A program made the translations under genes and the position numbers. Positions 5,993 to 12,841 of a stretch of 12,841 bases of DNA are shown here, in pieces. The notes beneath the pieces were generated by a model, which was not told where the DNA came from, ran no database searches, and saw only the letters and a list, made by a program, of their open reading frames with translations. Location: NCBI GenBank assembly GCA_014729315.1, contig WJKD01000958.1:1-12841 (forward strand), read 5' to 3'. Every line of letters starts with the position of its first letter. Position 1 is the first letter of the stretch. Source of the DNA: Promethearchaeota archaeon. Its GTDB lineage: Archaea; Asgardarchaeota; Lokiarchaeia; Sigynarchaeales; SOKP01.

Positions 5993-7789
5993 ATGGTAAT
6001 TCAAAATGGTGCACAATTAATTATTCGTGCACTAAGTAATCAAGGAGTAAATGTATTATTTACTCTATGTGGAGATAATGATTTGCTCTATAATTATTGT
6101 ACAGATAAATCTTGTGTCGAAACTGGAATTGATCTTATTGATTTTCGGCACGAACAAGCCACTGGACATGCTGCAATGGGATACTACTTAGCAACAGGAA
6201 AGCCCGGAGTTTGCTCGGTACAATCAGGCCCGGGAATAACAGATTTATTCCCATCGATTCCAATAGCTTACGATACAAGCATTCCCTTAATATCAATTAA
6301 CACTACTACTGCTTTAATGGAATTCGAGAAACTTGCAATGAATGAAATCGATGTTGCTCCCGCTTTCCGCCCGGTTACTAAATGGACAGGATACTGCTAC
6401 GAAACTGCTCGGTTACCCGAATATGTTAACATGGCTTTTAGGATTGCCACAACGGGAAGACCTGGCCCTGTTATGCTTTTAGTTCCGTTCGACATTATTG
6501 TGACCGAATGCGACGATGAGTTAGATATCGTTCAACAAGCATTTCAACCCGTGGAAAAATTAAGGGCCTTCCATCGCCCTTATGGAAATGAAGAACTGGT
6601 AGAAAAAGCCGTTGATTTATTACTTCAAGCAGAGCGACCTCTGATTGTTGCGGGAACAGGTGCTGGATTTTCAGACGCTCAAAATCAGTTAGTAGAATTC
6701 GCTGAACTAACAAACATACCGGTAGGTGTTTGGGGATTCGGAAACGGTTCGTTTCCTCCAGACCATCCCCTTTACTTTGGTCTCGCTAATCCAATGGATG
6801 GACCAGGCACTTCATTAATGCAAAAAGTTGATGTTGCTCTGATTCTCGGAGCAAGAATAACGGCATTATTTAATTTCGGATATATGCCGTGTTTTTCAAA
6901 TGATGCAAAACTAATACAAGTCGATATTGAAGCTGAAGAAATAGGGAGAAATAGGGGAATTGATGTCCCAATTGTAGGAGATGTGACCAATGTGGTCAAG
7001 CAAATGATTCGTGCGTCAAAAAAGAAAATTAGCTCACCGCGAGCAGAAAAGCCGTGGAATCAGACTGTTCGAGAAGAATTAGCTAAATTTTATGAAAGAG
7101 TAGAAAAAGAAGGATCTTCAGATAAAGTTCCTATACGCCCGCAGAGATTGGTAAAAGAAGTCGCAGATTATATGCCTGAAGATGGTTATATAATACTAGA
7201 TGGTGGAGATACAACAGTATGGGGATTAACAATGCTTAAATCTTATTTTCCTAAATCCGTTTATTTCTCTGGAGGCTTAGGAATACAACATTTAGGTGGA
7301 GGAGTACCAATGGCAATCGCAACAAAATACGCTCATCCAGATAAAAAAGTGCTCGTATTGACTGGCGATGGCTCGTTTCTATTTAACGGGAAAGAAATTG
7401 ATAGTGCGCGTAGATTAGATCTCCCGTTCGTTGTGGTGATCTCTAACGATAGGTTATGGGGAATGGTCGCAAGGGGCCAAAAGATTGCCCACGGAAGAAA
7501 GTATTTTGGTCTCGGTTCATCTCTAAGCGATAAGACACGATATGATAAATACGCTGAAGCTTTTGATTGTTATGGGGAATTAGTAAAGGAACCCACCGAG
7601 ATTCGTCCAGCTATTGAAAGAGCCTTTGAGTCTGGAGTTCCCGCGGTAATTGATGTTAGAATCAATCCCAAAGTCAATACTGTGATGGATTATCTTGCTG
7701 GTGGCGCCTATAATCCTGCACAATGGAAACGAGAAGTTCCGAAAAAAGCTGAAAAAGTTGTCGAAGTCTCCTCTCCTAAGAGCCAATAA
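5993..7789 (+). CDS. Thiamine-pyrophosphate-dependent enzyme, acetolactate synthase-like
   Basis: This 598-aa protein has the three-domain fold of the acetolactate synthase/pyruvate oxidase superfamily. The N-terminal Pyr domain (about 5-170) has the catalytic Glu in DFRHEQATGHAAMG (E54), the SGPG loop (78-81) and RPVTKW (126-131). A central domain (about 200-340) follows. The C-terminal PP domain has the TPP/metal motif LTGDGSFLFNGKE (456-468), with N485 completing GDG-x(n)-N. The superfamily cleaves or forms C-C bonds next to a carbonyl. Assignment to a particular reaction (acetolactate synthase, oxalyl-CoA decarboxylase, acyloin-forming lyase, sugar-dione hydrolase) is not safe: the AHAS GQV segment is replaced by NTTTALMEFEK, and no regulatory small subunit lies nearby, which argues against a biosynthetic IlvB. 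It has a strong RBS and is followed after 35 bases by a zinc dehydrogenase, indicating an operon that may handle an alpha-hydroxyketone or sugar-derived dione. Confidence 0.85.
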   Translation: MVIQNGAQLIIRALSNQGVNVLFTLCGDNDLLYNYCTDKSCVETGIDLIDFRHEQATGHAAMGYYLATGKPGVCSVQSGPGITDLFPSIPIAYDTSIPLISINTTTALMEFEKLAMNEIDVAPAFRPVTKWTGYCYETARLPEYVNMAFRIATTGRPGPVMLLVPFDIIVTECDDELDIVQQAFQPVEKLRAFHRPYGNEELVEKAVDLLLQAERPLIVAGTGAGFSDAQNQLVEFAELTNIPVGVWGFGNGSFPPDHPLYFGLANPMDGPGTSLMQKVDVALILGARITALFNFGYMPCFSNDAKLIQVDIEAEEIGRNRGIDVPIVGDVTNVVKQMIRASKKKISSPRAEKPWNQTVREELAKFYERVEKEGSSDKVPIRPQRLVKEVADYMPEDGYIILDGGDTTVWGLTMLKSYFPKSVYFSGGLGIQHLGGGVPMAIATKYAHPDKKVLVLTGDGSFLFNGKEIDSARRLDLPFVVVISNDRLWGMVARGQKIAHGRKYFGLGSSLSDKTRYDKYAEAFDCYGELVKEPTEIRPAIERAFESGVPAVIDVRINPKVNTVMDYLAGGAYNPAQWKREVPKKAEKVVEVSSPKSQ

Positions 7790-7814
7790 TCTCCAAAATT
7801 TAAACTAAAAATGC

Positions 7815-7819
7815 GGTGA
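7815..7819 (+). promoter_or_regulatory. Ribosome binding site that decides the start of the first dehydrogenase
   Basis: GGTGA lies 5 bases before the ATG at 7825. The GTG inside it (7816) opens a frame three codons longer, but that would place the start codon within the ribosome binding site. The paralogue downstream also begins MKAA, matching the ATG at 7825. Confidence 0.75.
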
Positions 7820-7824
7820 ATAAT

Positions 7825-8838
7825 ATGAAAGCAGCTCAATATCAAGGAAAAAAAACAATCGAGATAATTGATATTCCGAAGCCTACCCCACAACGTGGAG
7901 AAGTGCTTGTTGAAGTGATCTATGCAGGTATCTGCGGATCAGATTTAGAGGCTTATAAGACGGGATTATATCCATCCAGAATTGCTTTAGGACACGAGAT
8001 TGTGGGTAGAATTGCGGATATTGGTCCTAAGGTAAAAAGATGGAAAATAGGTGATAGAATCACCATTTTCCCTTCAATCCACTGTGGCAAATGTTATTAT
8101 TGTCGTAAAGAGCTTCACAATTTATGTATATATGAGGACGCCATAGGTATTGGTCAAAATGGAGGATTTGCAGAGTATGTACTAGTTAAAGAATTTAATT
8201 TAGTAAAATTACCCAATTCAATACCCGATAAGCATGGTACTGTATTTGATCAAATTGGAACTCCTCTACTAGCGCTTAGGGAGGGTGGATTCATTGCGGG
8301 TAGCTCTGCAGTAATTTTAGGTCTTGGGACTCTAGGTCAGTTTATGCTTCAATGTTTAAAATTTGCAGGAGCTCGCACAATTGCAGTGGTCGAAAGAAAT
8401 TCACATAGACTCGAAGTAGCTAAAAAGTTTGAACCTGATGTAGCTTTAAACAAATTGAAATTAGCTAAAATAAAAAGAAGCAATAAAAAAGGAACTCCGG
8501 GTGCTGATTTTGTCTTTGAATGTTCGGGAGTTCCCGTCTTAGTAAACGCTGCGATTGATCTGGTGAGAAAAGGTGGTAGAATCCTACAGATCGGATTATG
8601 GGATAAGCCACTTGAGATAAATCTCCTCAAATATGTGATGAATCAGATAAGAATACAAGGTGTGTATGGATATCTAAGATCTGATTTTGAATATGCTGTC
8701 GAGTTAGTTGCTGAAAAAGTAATCGATCCTGAACCTATCGTCACCAAGATTATCTCAATAGATGATATTGTTGACGAGGGATTCGAACAAGCAATTGCTC
8801 CCGATACCAGTGACATCAAGATATTAGTAAAACCTTAA
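7825..8838 (+). CDS. Zinc-dependent medium-chain dehydrogenase (sorbitol/threonine/butanediol dehydrogenase-like), copy 1
   Basis: This 337-aa medium-chain dehydrogenase/reductase oxidises an alcohol or reduces a ketone with NAD(P). The catalytic zinc site is C37 (AGICGSD), H57 and E58 (LGHEIVG). The structural zinc is held by C87, C90, C93 and C101. The Rossmann motif is GLGTLG (166-171), and E190 at the end of the second strand favours NAD over NADP. The acidic residue expected after the conserved TVF segment is D142 rather than the Glu of sorbitol and threonine dehydrogenases, which may alter zinc coordination. The start is set at ATG 7825 by the GGTGA site and by alignment with the next gene. 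It follows the TPP enzyme by 35 bases in one operon, so it probably acts on that enzyme's substrate or product; a hydroxyketone/diol pair is one possibility. Long T-tracts after its stop suggest the operon transcript ends here. Confidence 0.87.
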   Translation: MKAAQYQGKKTIEIIDIPKPTPQRGEVLVEVIYAGICGSDLEAYKTGLYPSRIALGHEIVGRIADIGPKVKRWKIGDRITIFPSIHCGKCYYCRKELHNLCIYEDAIGIGQNGGFAEYVLVKEFNLVKLPNSIPDKHGTVFDQIGTPLLALREGGFIAGSSAVILGLGTLGQFMLQCLKFAGARTIAVVERNSHRLEVAKKFEPDVALNKLKLAKIKRSNKKGTPGADFVFECSGVPVLVNAAIDLVRKGGRILQIGLWDKPLEINLLKYVMNQIRIQGVYGYLRSDFEYAVELVAEKVIDPEPIVTKIISIDDIVDEGFEQAIAPDTSDIKILVKP

Positions 8839-8848
8839 TTTCAAATTA

Positions 8849-8896
8849 TTTTCTTTTTTAATTCAAATTTAAACTTTTTTTTAGACTTATTTTTTT
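8849..8896 (+). terminator. T-tract terminator between the two dehydrogenase genes
   Basis: The 100-base gap between the paralogues has runs of six, eight and seven T residues in succession (about 8855-8896) on the plus strand, without a clear hairpin. This pattern is typical of intrinsic archaeal termination, and it implies that the second dehydrogenase has a promoter of its own. Confidence 0.5.
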
Positions 8897-8917
8897 CACA
8901 CTTAAAAACAATGTGAA
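8895..8917. promoter_or_regulatory. Candidate promoter/operator of the second dehydrogenase
   Basis: TTCACA (8895-8900) and TGTGAA (8912-8917) form an inverted repeat around CTTAAAAACAA, which is TATA-like and centred about 34 bases before the ATG at 8939. A regulator bound to the two arms would cover the TATA element. The arms are only 6 bp, so support is modest. Confidence 0.35.
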
Positions 8918-8938
8918 CTAATTATTATACGATCTAAA

Positions 8939-9955
8939 ATGAAAGCGGCTTTTTATGAAGGTAAAAAATCTATATATATTAAAGAGATAGAAAAACCAAT
9001 CCCAAAAGAAAACGAGGTACTTATTAAAGTTAAATATGCAGGCATATGCGGTTCTGATCTCGAACTTTATAGAACTGGCTTGCATCCCTCGAAAATTGTT
9101 TTAGGTCACGAAGTTGTAGGTTATATAGTCGAAAAAGGGAGCGAGGTTTCAAAAAGCTGGAAGATTAACGATCGTGCGTCAATCGATTGCACTATCAACT
9201 GCGGGGAATGTTTTTATTGTAAAAGAGGTGAGATGAATCTTTGTACAAACGCCAAAGCTGTGGGTCTAGGTGTAAACGGAGGTTTTGCCGAATATTTAAC
9301 TTGTCCTGAATCGTGTTTAGTATCGATCCCAGATAATGTGCCAGATAGACATGGTACGGTATTCGATCCGATAGCTTCTGGATTGCTCGCTTTAGAAAAA
9401 TCTGAATTTGTTCCAGGAAGTAGCGCGGTGGTGTTAGGTTTAGGATCTATCGGACAATTCATGCTTCAATGCTTAAAGCTAGCGGGAGCAAGGACTATAG
9501 CTGTTGTAGAAAAAAACCCACATAGGCTTGAAGTCGCTAAAAAATTTGAACCAGATGTTGCTCTGGACAAGTTGAAATTTGCGAAAATAAGGCGGAGCAA
9601 CAAACAGGATGTTTCTGGGTTAGATTTTGTATTCGAGTGTTCTGGAGTTCCTACATTAGTAAATGCGGCCATTGACCTAGTAAGAAAGGGAGGAACTGTT
9701 GCTCAAATTGGTTTGTGGCACGAGCCAATCAGTATCAACGAATTAAAATATGTTCTGAATCAAATAACAATCAAAGGGATTATGGGATTCAAGCGAGATA
9801 ATTTTGAGTTTGCTGTGGATTTAGTTTCCCAGAAGAAAATAGATCCAGATCCTATTGTCACAAGTATAATTTCTCTTGACGATATCGTAGAAGAGGGATT
9901 TGAACGAGGCATAGATCCCGATACTAAGGACATTAAGATTTTAGTAGAACCTTAA
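8939..9955 (+). CDS. Zinc-dependent medium-chain dehydrogenase, copy 2 (tandem paralogue)
   Basis: This 338-aa protein is collinear with the preceding dehydrogenase, differing by a one-residue insertion near position 72. The catalytic zinc ligands C37, H57 and E58, the structural cysteines C88, C91, C94 and C102, and the Rossmann motif GLGSIG (167-172) with E191 are all kept. The cofactor half is very similar between the copies (for example HRLEVAKKFEPDVAL is identical), while the N-terminal substrate half has drifted (DPIASGLLAL here, DQIGTPLLAL there). This suggests duplication followed by a change of substrate or direction rather than gene dosage. Synonymous sites differ widely, so the duplication is old. 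The start ATG 8939 lacks a Shine-Dalgarno sequence and is preceded by T-tracts and a TATA-like element, so it is probably transcribed separately. It converges with the minus-strand Ntn-hydrolase gene 92 bases downstream. Confidence 0.86.
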   Translation: MKAAFYEGKKSIYIKEIEKPIPKENEVLIKVKYAGICGSDLELYRTGLHPSKIVLGHEVVGYIVEKGSEVSKSWKINDRASIDCTINCGECFYCKRGEMNLCTNAKAVGLGVNGGFAEYLTCPESCLVSIPDNVPDRHGTVFDPIASGLLALEKSEFVPGSSAVVLGLGSIGQFMLQCLKLAGARTIAVVEKNPHRLEVAKKFEPDVALDKLKFAKIRRSNKQDVSGLDFVFECSGVPTLVNAAIDLVRKGGTVAQIGLWHEPISINELKYVLNQITIKGIMGFKRDNFEFAVDLVSQKKIDPDPIVTSIISLDDIVEEGFERGIDPDTKDIKILVEP

Positions 9956-9983
9956 AGTAAGAATGAATTAAAAAAATATACTT

Positions 9984-9999
9984 AGAAACTTTATAAATA
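9984..9999 (+). promoter_or_regulatory. Strong BRE/TATA-like element with no gene behind it
   Basis: AGAAAC followed by TTTATAAATA resembles an archaeal core promoter and closely resembles the element in front of the HDAC-like gene (AAAGAC, TTTATAATA). Its start site would fall near 10019, in the gap between convergent genes. The only frame behind it is an 11-residue one (10034-10069) overlapping the end of the minus-strand gene. It may drive an antisense or small RNA, or be a chance match. Confidence 0.35.
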
Positions 10000-10047
10000 C
10001 TCCAGACCTGTCGACTGGACAAATTTAATAAAAATGGTTTGCCATCG

Positions 10048-11805
10048 TCATTCTACTCCCGCACCTTGAGAAAATTCTATCGATACGCACCTATCATTGA
10101 GATTTTTCTTATCAAACGCATTTATTCTGTATTTTTCGCTGTATGCTTTAATAACCCTATTGATCTTAAACCAAGAATCCTCCGGCTCTTGTTCAATTAA
10201 AGTATCAATTTTTTGGTAAAAAGATAGAGCATTCTCTCTATTTCCGCTCAAATCGTGCAAGATTCCTAAGAGGAGGGTGTTATGTGCTTCTTCATTCGCA
10301 GACTGAGTTTGTTTTAATGCGTCCGTTATTAATTTTATTCCCTCTTCGTATTTTCCAAGATGAATAAAGAATTTGGCAAGCATTTGGTAATAGATGACCT
10401 CTTCGGGATCCTTCTCTAGGGCTTTTCGAATGTATGATAAAATCTCTGGTGTAGATTTAACATGTTTTTCATAGAGCATGTAAGCCTTATTAAAGAGGAC
10501 CATCCCTTCTCTCTTATTCTTGTTATTAAATTGATATCCTTTTAGCATTCTGGGTGTTGTATTATAGGATTTTCCTTCAAACCCTGCCTTGAAATCAAAT
10601 CCAATGAAAGGGTTATTACAGACTGGAGCGGGTCCTGCAGCTACCCAGAGTTTTAGTTCTTCGGGAGAAAAAACCATGCTGTTTACATTATCATCCACTC
10701 CCACGATTCCATAAGCATTTCTCTCGGTGCTTGTGGTATATCTAATGTGATCTCCCATAAATTCTGCTGCTAAAGCAGGATCGATTCTACCCTGATTAGA
10801 CTTAATGAGTTGTTCTAACCTTCTATATCGTCCTGGACACCCTTCGTTTAAATTATATTTGGAGACAAAATCAATTTTTCGTTTTTCTTCGTTCACAGCC
10901 ATATTGGTCATGATTAGGTGATTATTCTCTAACCATCGAATCGTTGCTTTACCTTTGCTTACTTCTGCTGCGAATGCATTTTTTGTTTTTCCATCAGCGA
11001 CTACGATCCCGCCAGAAATACCTCGTGGATTTTTATTTAATATTTTAACGGCATCCTCCAGAGACTCTGCATCTCTTAAAATAGCTTCTGTGTATGCGGG
11101 GACGCACCACCCCGCAGGATCCATGTCATCATAAATCATGTAATGGCAACAAACCACTATACCGTTCTCATTCATCCCCGGACCCCATAACAATACTCCC
11201 GCAGTCCCTATTTGAACGTACTTAAAACCATTGGAAGGTTCTATGAAAGATACAGTTTGATACATCGGCCATTCATGAATTGCAGAATAATCTGTATTTC
11301 TACCTACTATGGTCTTTCCTTCTGCAGTTGCTCCTTTTGTAGCCACGAAGGTACTACATGCTGGTTGAATGTTGATTCCTAATTCATTGAATTTTTTCTC
11401 GGTATTTTTTATTACAATGGGCGTCATCATCATGCTGACCAAAGTATGGTGATTTCCTCTAAAGATTGTCTTATAAGAAACTCCACTTCCGTCTGATATT
11501 CCCTTTAATATGTCTATTAACTCTTTTGGTTGCTCTTTTTCAGCAGGTTTGTAGATCTTATGATTAAGATAGATTTTTCCGAGAAACTTTTTGATGGGAT
11601 TAGTTATACCTTCCTTCTTGAGCGGATCGGCGTACACGGGACATGCTCCTTTTTTTATTTCGTCCTCTAATAGAACTCCGTGCTGATACCCTATTTCATA
11701 ATTAGTACCCTTGAGATGTAAGATATTCAAATAATCTTTTTTTTCCGCCCACGCATCTCCAAAATAAGATTTTCCATTTTTTATTACTACTTTACTCTCA
11801 ACCAT
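10048..11805 (-). CDS. C45-type (acyl-CoA:6-APA acyltransferase-like) Ntn-hydrolase with C-terminal TPR region
   Basis: This 585-aa protein has two parts. Residues about 25-420 form an Ntn-hydrolase of the peptidase C45 / isopenicillin N acyltransferase-like family. It has the early segment GTNYEIGYQHG (33-43), the probable nucleophile C150 in PACSTFVATKGATAEG, then GRNTDY (168-173), GMNENGIVV (210-218), and a late LWVAAGPAP segment (386-394). Relatives self-cleave just before the Cys and hydrolyse or transfer acyl groups on amide bonds. If that holds here, an N-terminal chain of 149 residues would be released. Residues about 430-560 read as TPR helices (KALEKDPEEVIYYQMLAKFF, HLGKYEEGI, GILHDLSGNRENALSFYQKI), usually a protein-binding platform. 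No signal peptide is seen, so it probably acts in the cytoplasm. The start is ATG 11805. It is divergent from the HDAC-like gene. The true substrate is unknown. Confidence 0.84.
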   Translation of the reverse strand: MVESKVVIKNGKSYFGDAWAEKKDYLNILHLKGTNYEIGYQHGVLLEDEIKKGACPVYADPLKKEGITNPIKKFLGKIYLNHKIYKPAEKEQPKELIDILKGISDGSGVSYKTIFRGNHHTLVSMMMTPIVIKNTEKKFNELGINIQPACSTFVATKGATAEGKTIVGRNTDYSAIHEWPMYQTVSFIEPSNGFKYVQIGTAGVLLWGPGMNENGIVVCCHYMIYDDMDPAGWCVPAYTEAILRDAESLEDAVKILNKNPRGISGGIVVADGKTKNAFAAEVSKGKATIRWLENNHLIMTNMAVNEEKRKIDFVSKYNLNEGCPGRYRRLEQLIKSNQGRIDPALAAEFMGDHIRYTTSTERNAYGIVGVDDNVNSMVFSPEELKLWVAAGPAPVCNNPFIGFDFKAGFEGKSYNTTPRMLKGYQFNNKNKREGMVLFNKAYMLYEKHVKSTPEILSYIRKALEKDPEEVIYYQMLAKFFIHLGKYEEGIKLITDALKQTQSANEEAHNTLLLGILHDLSGNRENALSFYQKIDTLIEQEPEDSWFKINRVIKAYSEKYRINAFDKKNLNDRCVSIEFSQGAGVE

Positions 11806-11845
11806 TCCTTTTAACCTATTATAGTGTTAATTATTCTTTCTTCTT

Positions 11846-11887
11846 GTTAATTTCCTTAATTATCAAAATTAATAAATGGTAATTTCC
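11846..11887. repeat. Direct repeats in the divergent control region
   Basis: GTTAATTTCC (11846-11855) and GGTAATTTCC (11878-11887) are spaced 32 bases apart, about three helical turns, and each is followed by an AT-rich stretch ending in TTATC. They lie between the divergent Ntn-hydrolase and HDAC-like genes and could be paired sites for one regulator. In DNA this AT-rich, chance is a real alternative. Confidence 0.3.
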
Positions 11888-11903
11888 AATTATATTATCG
11901 GCT

Positions 11904-11918
11904 AAAGACTTTATAATA
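11904..11918 (+). promoter_or_regulatory. BRE/TATA promoter of the HDAC-like gene
   Basis: AAAGAC (11904-11909) followed by TTTATAATA (11910-11918) is a good archaeal core promoter. The start site is expected near 11939, giving a leader of about 33 bases to the ATG at 11972. Confidence 0.55.
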
Positions 11919-11935
11919 CTTATTACATTAATTTC

Positions 11936-11948
11936 ATAAGGTCCTTAT
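11936..11948. promoter_or_regulatory. 13-bp palindrome at the predicted start site of the HDAC-like gene
   Basis: ATAAGG-T-CCTTAT is a perfect palindrome around one central base. It overlaps the position where transcription should begin, 25 bases after the TATA centre, so it is a plausible operator. Confidence 0.4.
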
Positions 11949-11971
11949 CACCAAATTCATAGATGAGATAA

Positions 11972-12811
11972 ATGAAAACTGGTGTTTTTTTTCACAAGCA
12001 TTTTAGTCAAGAGGTTTGGCACATTATTAACGATAAATTTCGTAATTTCCCCGATGTCATGGAAGAAGAATTAGCTTTAAAGAATGTAGTATTGATGATT
12101 CCAAAGATGGTTGAAGAATCGCTATTAAATAAAGTTCACACTAAAGGGTTTATGGAAGATCTCAAAAAAGCGTGGTATTGGAAAGGTGCTTATCTTACGG
12201 TCGGGGGATGCGTTGAGGCAAGCGAAATGATAATGAAAGACGAATTACAGAACGCCTTAGTATTTGGAGTAGCTGCGGGACATCACGCAGAAAGAGACTC
12301 CGCCTGGGGAGGAACTTACGCCTCTGTCTCTGGACCTTTAGTCGCGAACCTTCAAAACAAATTTCCTGGAAAGAAGATAGCGATAATAGACACGGATTCG
12401 CACCATGGAAATGGCACGAGAGATGTTACGATGGGAAATCGAGATGTATTACATATCTGTTTTTGTTCTTCGAATCGGGAAGAAGATGCTGGGACAAAAG
12501 TGTGTGTAAATTCGGGATATAACACCACTAACCAAGATTATTTATGTCTCGTCGAGAAGGAGTTTATTGGTCGCCTCGATGATTTTCAACCCGATCTTAT
12601 TCTCCATCTTCTCGGACACGATACTGCGATCGGAGACTACGGAAATCGAGGCTTGACAAAGAAATTCTTCCCAAAGCTGGTAAAGTTAGTTAAAGAAGCA
12701 GCAAAGATATGCGAAGGTAAGTATTTAATTAATACTCACGGTGGATCTTCCATAGAAATTTGTGAATATGTATATAAGAATACAATTCGGATTTTAGCAA
12801 AATTGGATTAA
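11972..12811 (+). CDS. Histone deacetylase superfamily (AcuC/HDAC-like) amidohydrolase
   Basis: This 279-aa protein has the arginase/HDAC fold, whose members are zinc enzymes removing acetyl or other acyl groups from lysine, polyamines and related amides. Motifs in order: GHHAE (103-107) with the His pair, DTDSHHGNGT (140-149) with predicted zinc ligands D142 and H144, and LGHDTAIGDYG (214-224) with the third ligand D217. The tail motif, normally GGGY with the catalytic Tyr, reads THGGSS (255-260), so the Tyr position is occupied by S259. Class IIa enzymes likewise lack this Tyr (they have His) and are poor on acetyl-lysine, so the true substrate may not be acetyl-lysine. At 279 aa it is shorter than most family members (300-380 aa). 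It has a clear promoter with a palindrome at the start site, and ATG 11972 is the start. It is divergent from the Ntn-hydrolase, another amide-bond enzyme, so linked regulation is possible. Confidence 0.87.
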   Translation: MKTGVFFHKHFSQEVWHIINDKFRNFPDVMEEELALKNVVLMIPKMVEESLLNKVHTKGFMEDLKKAWYWKGAYLTVGGCVEASEMIMKDELQNALVFGVAAGHHAERDSAWGGTYASVSGPLVANLQNKFPGKKIAIIDTDSHHGNGTRDVTMGNRDVLHICFCSSNREEDAGTKVCVNSGYNTTNQDYLCLVEKEFIGRLDDFQPDLILHLLGHDTAIGDYGNRGLTKKFFPKLVKLVKEAAKICEGKYLINTHGGSSIEICEYVYKNTIRILAKLD

Positions 12812-12841
12812 TATATTTTATGGTTTAACTATTTTTAAAAT

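Noticed and set aside
7816..7824. GTG start giving MNNMKAA for the first dehydrogenase
   Set aside because: The GTG is part of the GGTGA ribosome binding site of the ATG at 7825, and the paralogue starts at the equivalent of that ATG.
10002..10018. Short inverted repeat CCAG...CTGG after the convergent dehydrogenase gene
   Set aside because: Only 4 bp per arm, with no T-tract directly after it on the plus strand; too weak to call a terminator.
5993..12811. Acetoin-utilisation locus (TPP enzyme, butanediol-type dehydrogenases, AcuC-like protein)
   Set aside because: The AcuC-like protein lies beyond a convergent gene, lacks the catalytic Tyr, and there is no AcuA or acetolactate decarboxylase; the link would rest on family names only.

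Overview
The window is AT-rich and gene-dense, and reads as archaeal. Several genes have BRE/TATA-type promoters (a purine-rich stretch followed by TTTATAA-like boxes). Two genes in the central cluster carry GGTGA ribosome binding sites, and T-tracts rather than strong GC hairpins end the transcription units. The protein families present are a GPH-type sugar transporter, a GH4 glycosidase, a TPP enzyme, zinc dehydrogenases, an Ntn-hydrolase with TPRs, an ARH3-like ADP-ribosylhydrolase and an HDAC-fold protein. Together with the base composition they suggest a mesophilic, heterotrophic Asgard-type archaeon. That assignment is inference; no rRNA or marker gene is present.

Layout. (1) 1-731, minus: the first 243 codons of a large carbohydrate-active enzyme that runs off the left edge. 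(2) 1068-2009, plus: an ARH3/DraG-like ADP-ribosylglycohydrolase. (3) 2010-2266: an intergenic region with a 13-bp-stem hairpin and a T-tract terminator candidate. (4) 2267-3564, plus: an MFS/GPH sugar transporter with two visible lesions, a lost start codon and a -1 frameshift near 3467. Restoring them gives a normal-length protein of about 432 aa. (5) 3664-5046, plus: a GH4 NAD/metal-dependent glycosidase whose start codon lies inside a perfect 16-bp palindrome. (6) 5279-9955, plus: a TetR regulator with a double palindromic operator, an acetolactate-synthase-like TPP enzyme, and two tandem paralogous zinc dehydrogenases. (7) 10048-11805, minus: a C45-type Ntn-hydrolase with a C-terminal TPR region. 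(8) 11972-12811, plus: an HDAC-superfamily amidohydrolase in which the catalytic Tyr position appears to be Ser.

How the genes may work together. The left part looks like glycoside uptake and breakdown: a sugar-active enzyme, a sugar symporter and GH4. The centre looks like a regulated module that makes or breaks a carbon-carbon bond next to a carbonyl (TPP enzyme) and oxidises or reduces the hydroxy/keto product (two zinc dehydrogenases), under a TetR repressor. Its substrate cannot be read from the sequence, and this is the best candidate for an undescribed pathway. The right part holds two amide-bond hydrolases of different folds, transcribed divergently from a shared 166-bp control region. 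No mobile element, CRISPR array, tRNA or rRNA was seen.
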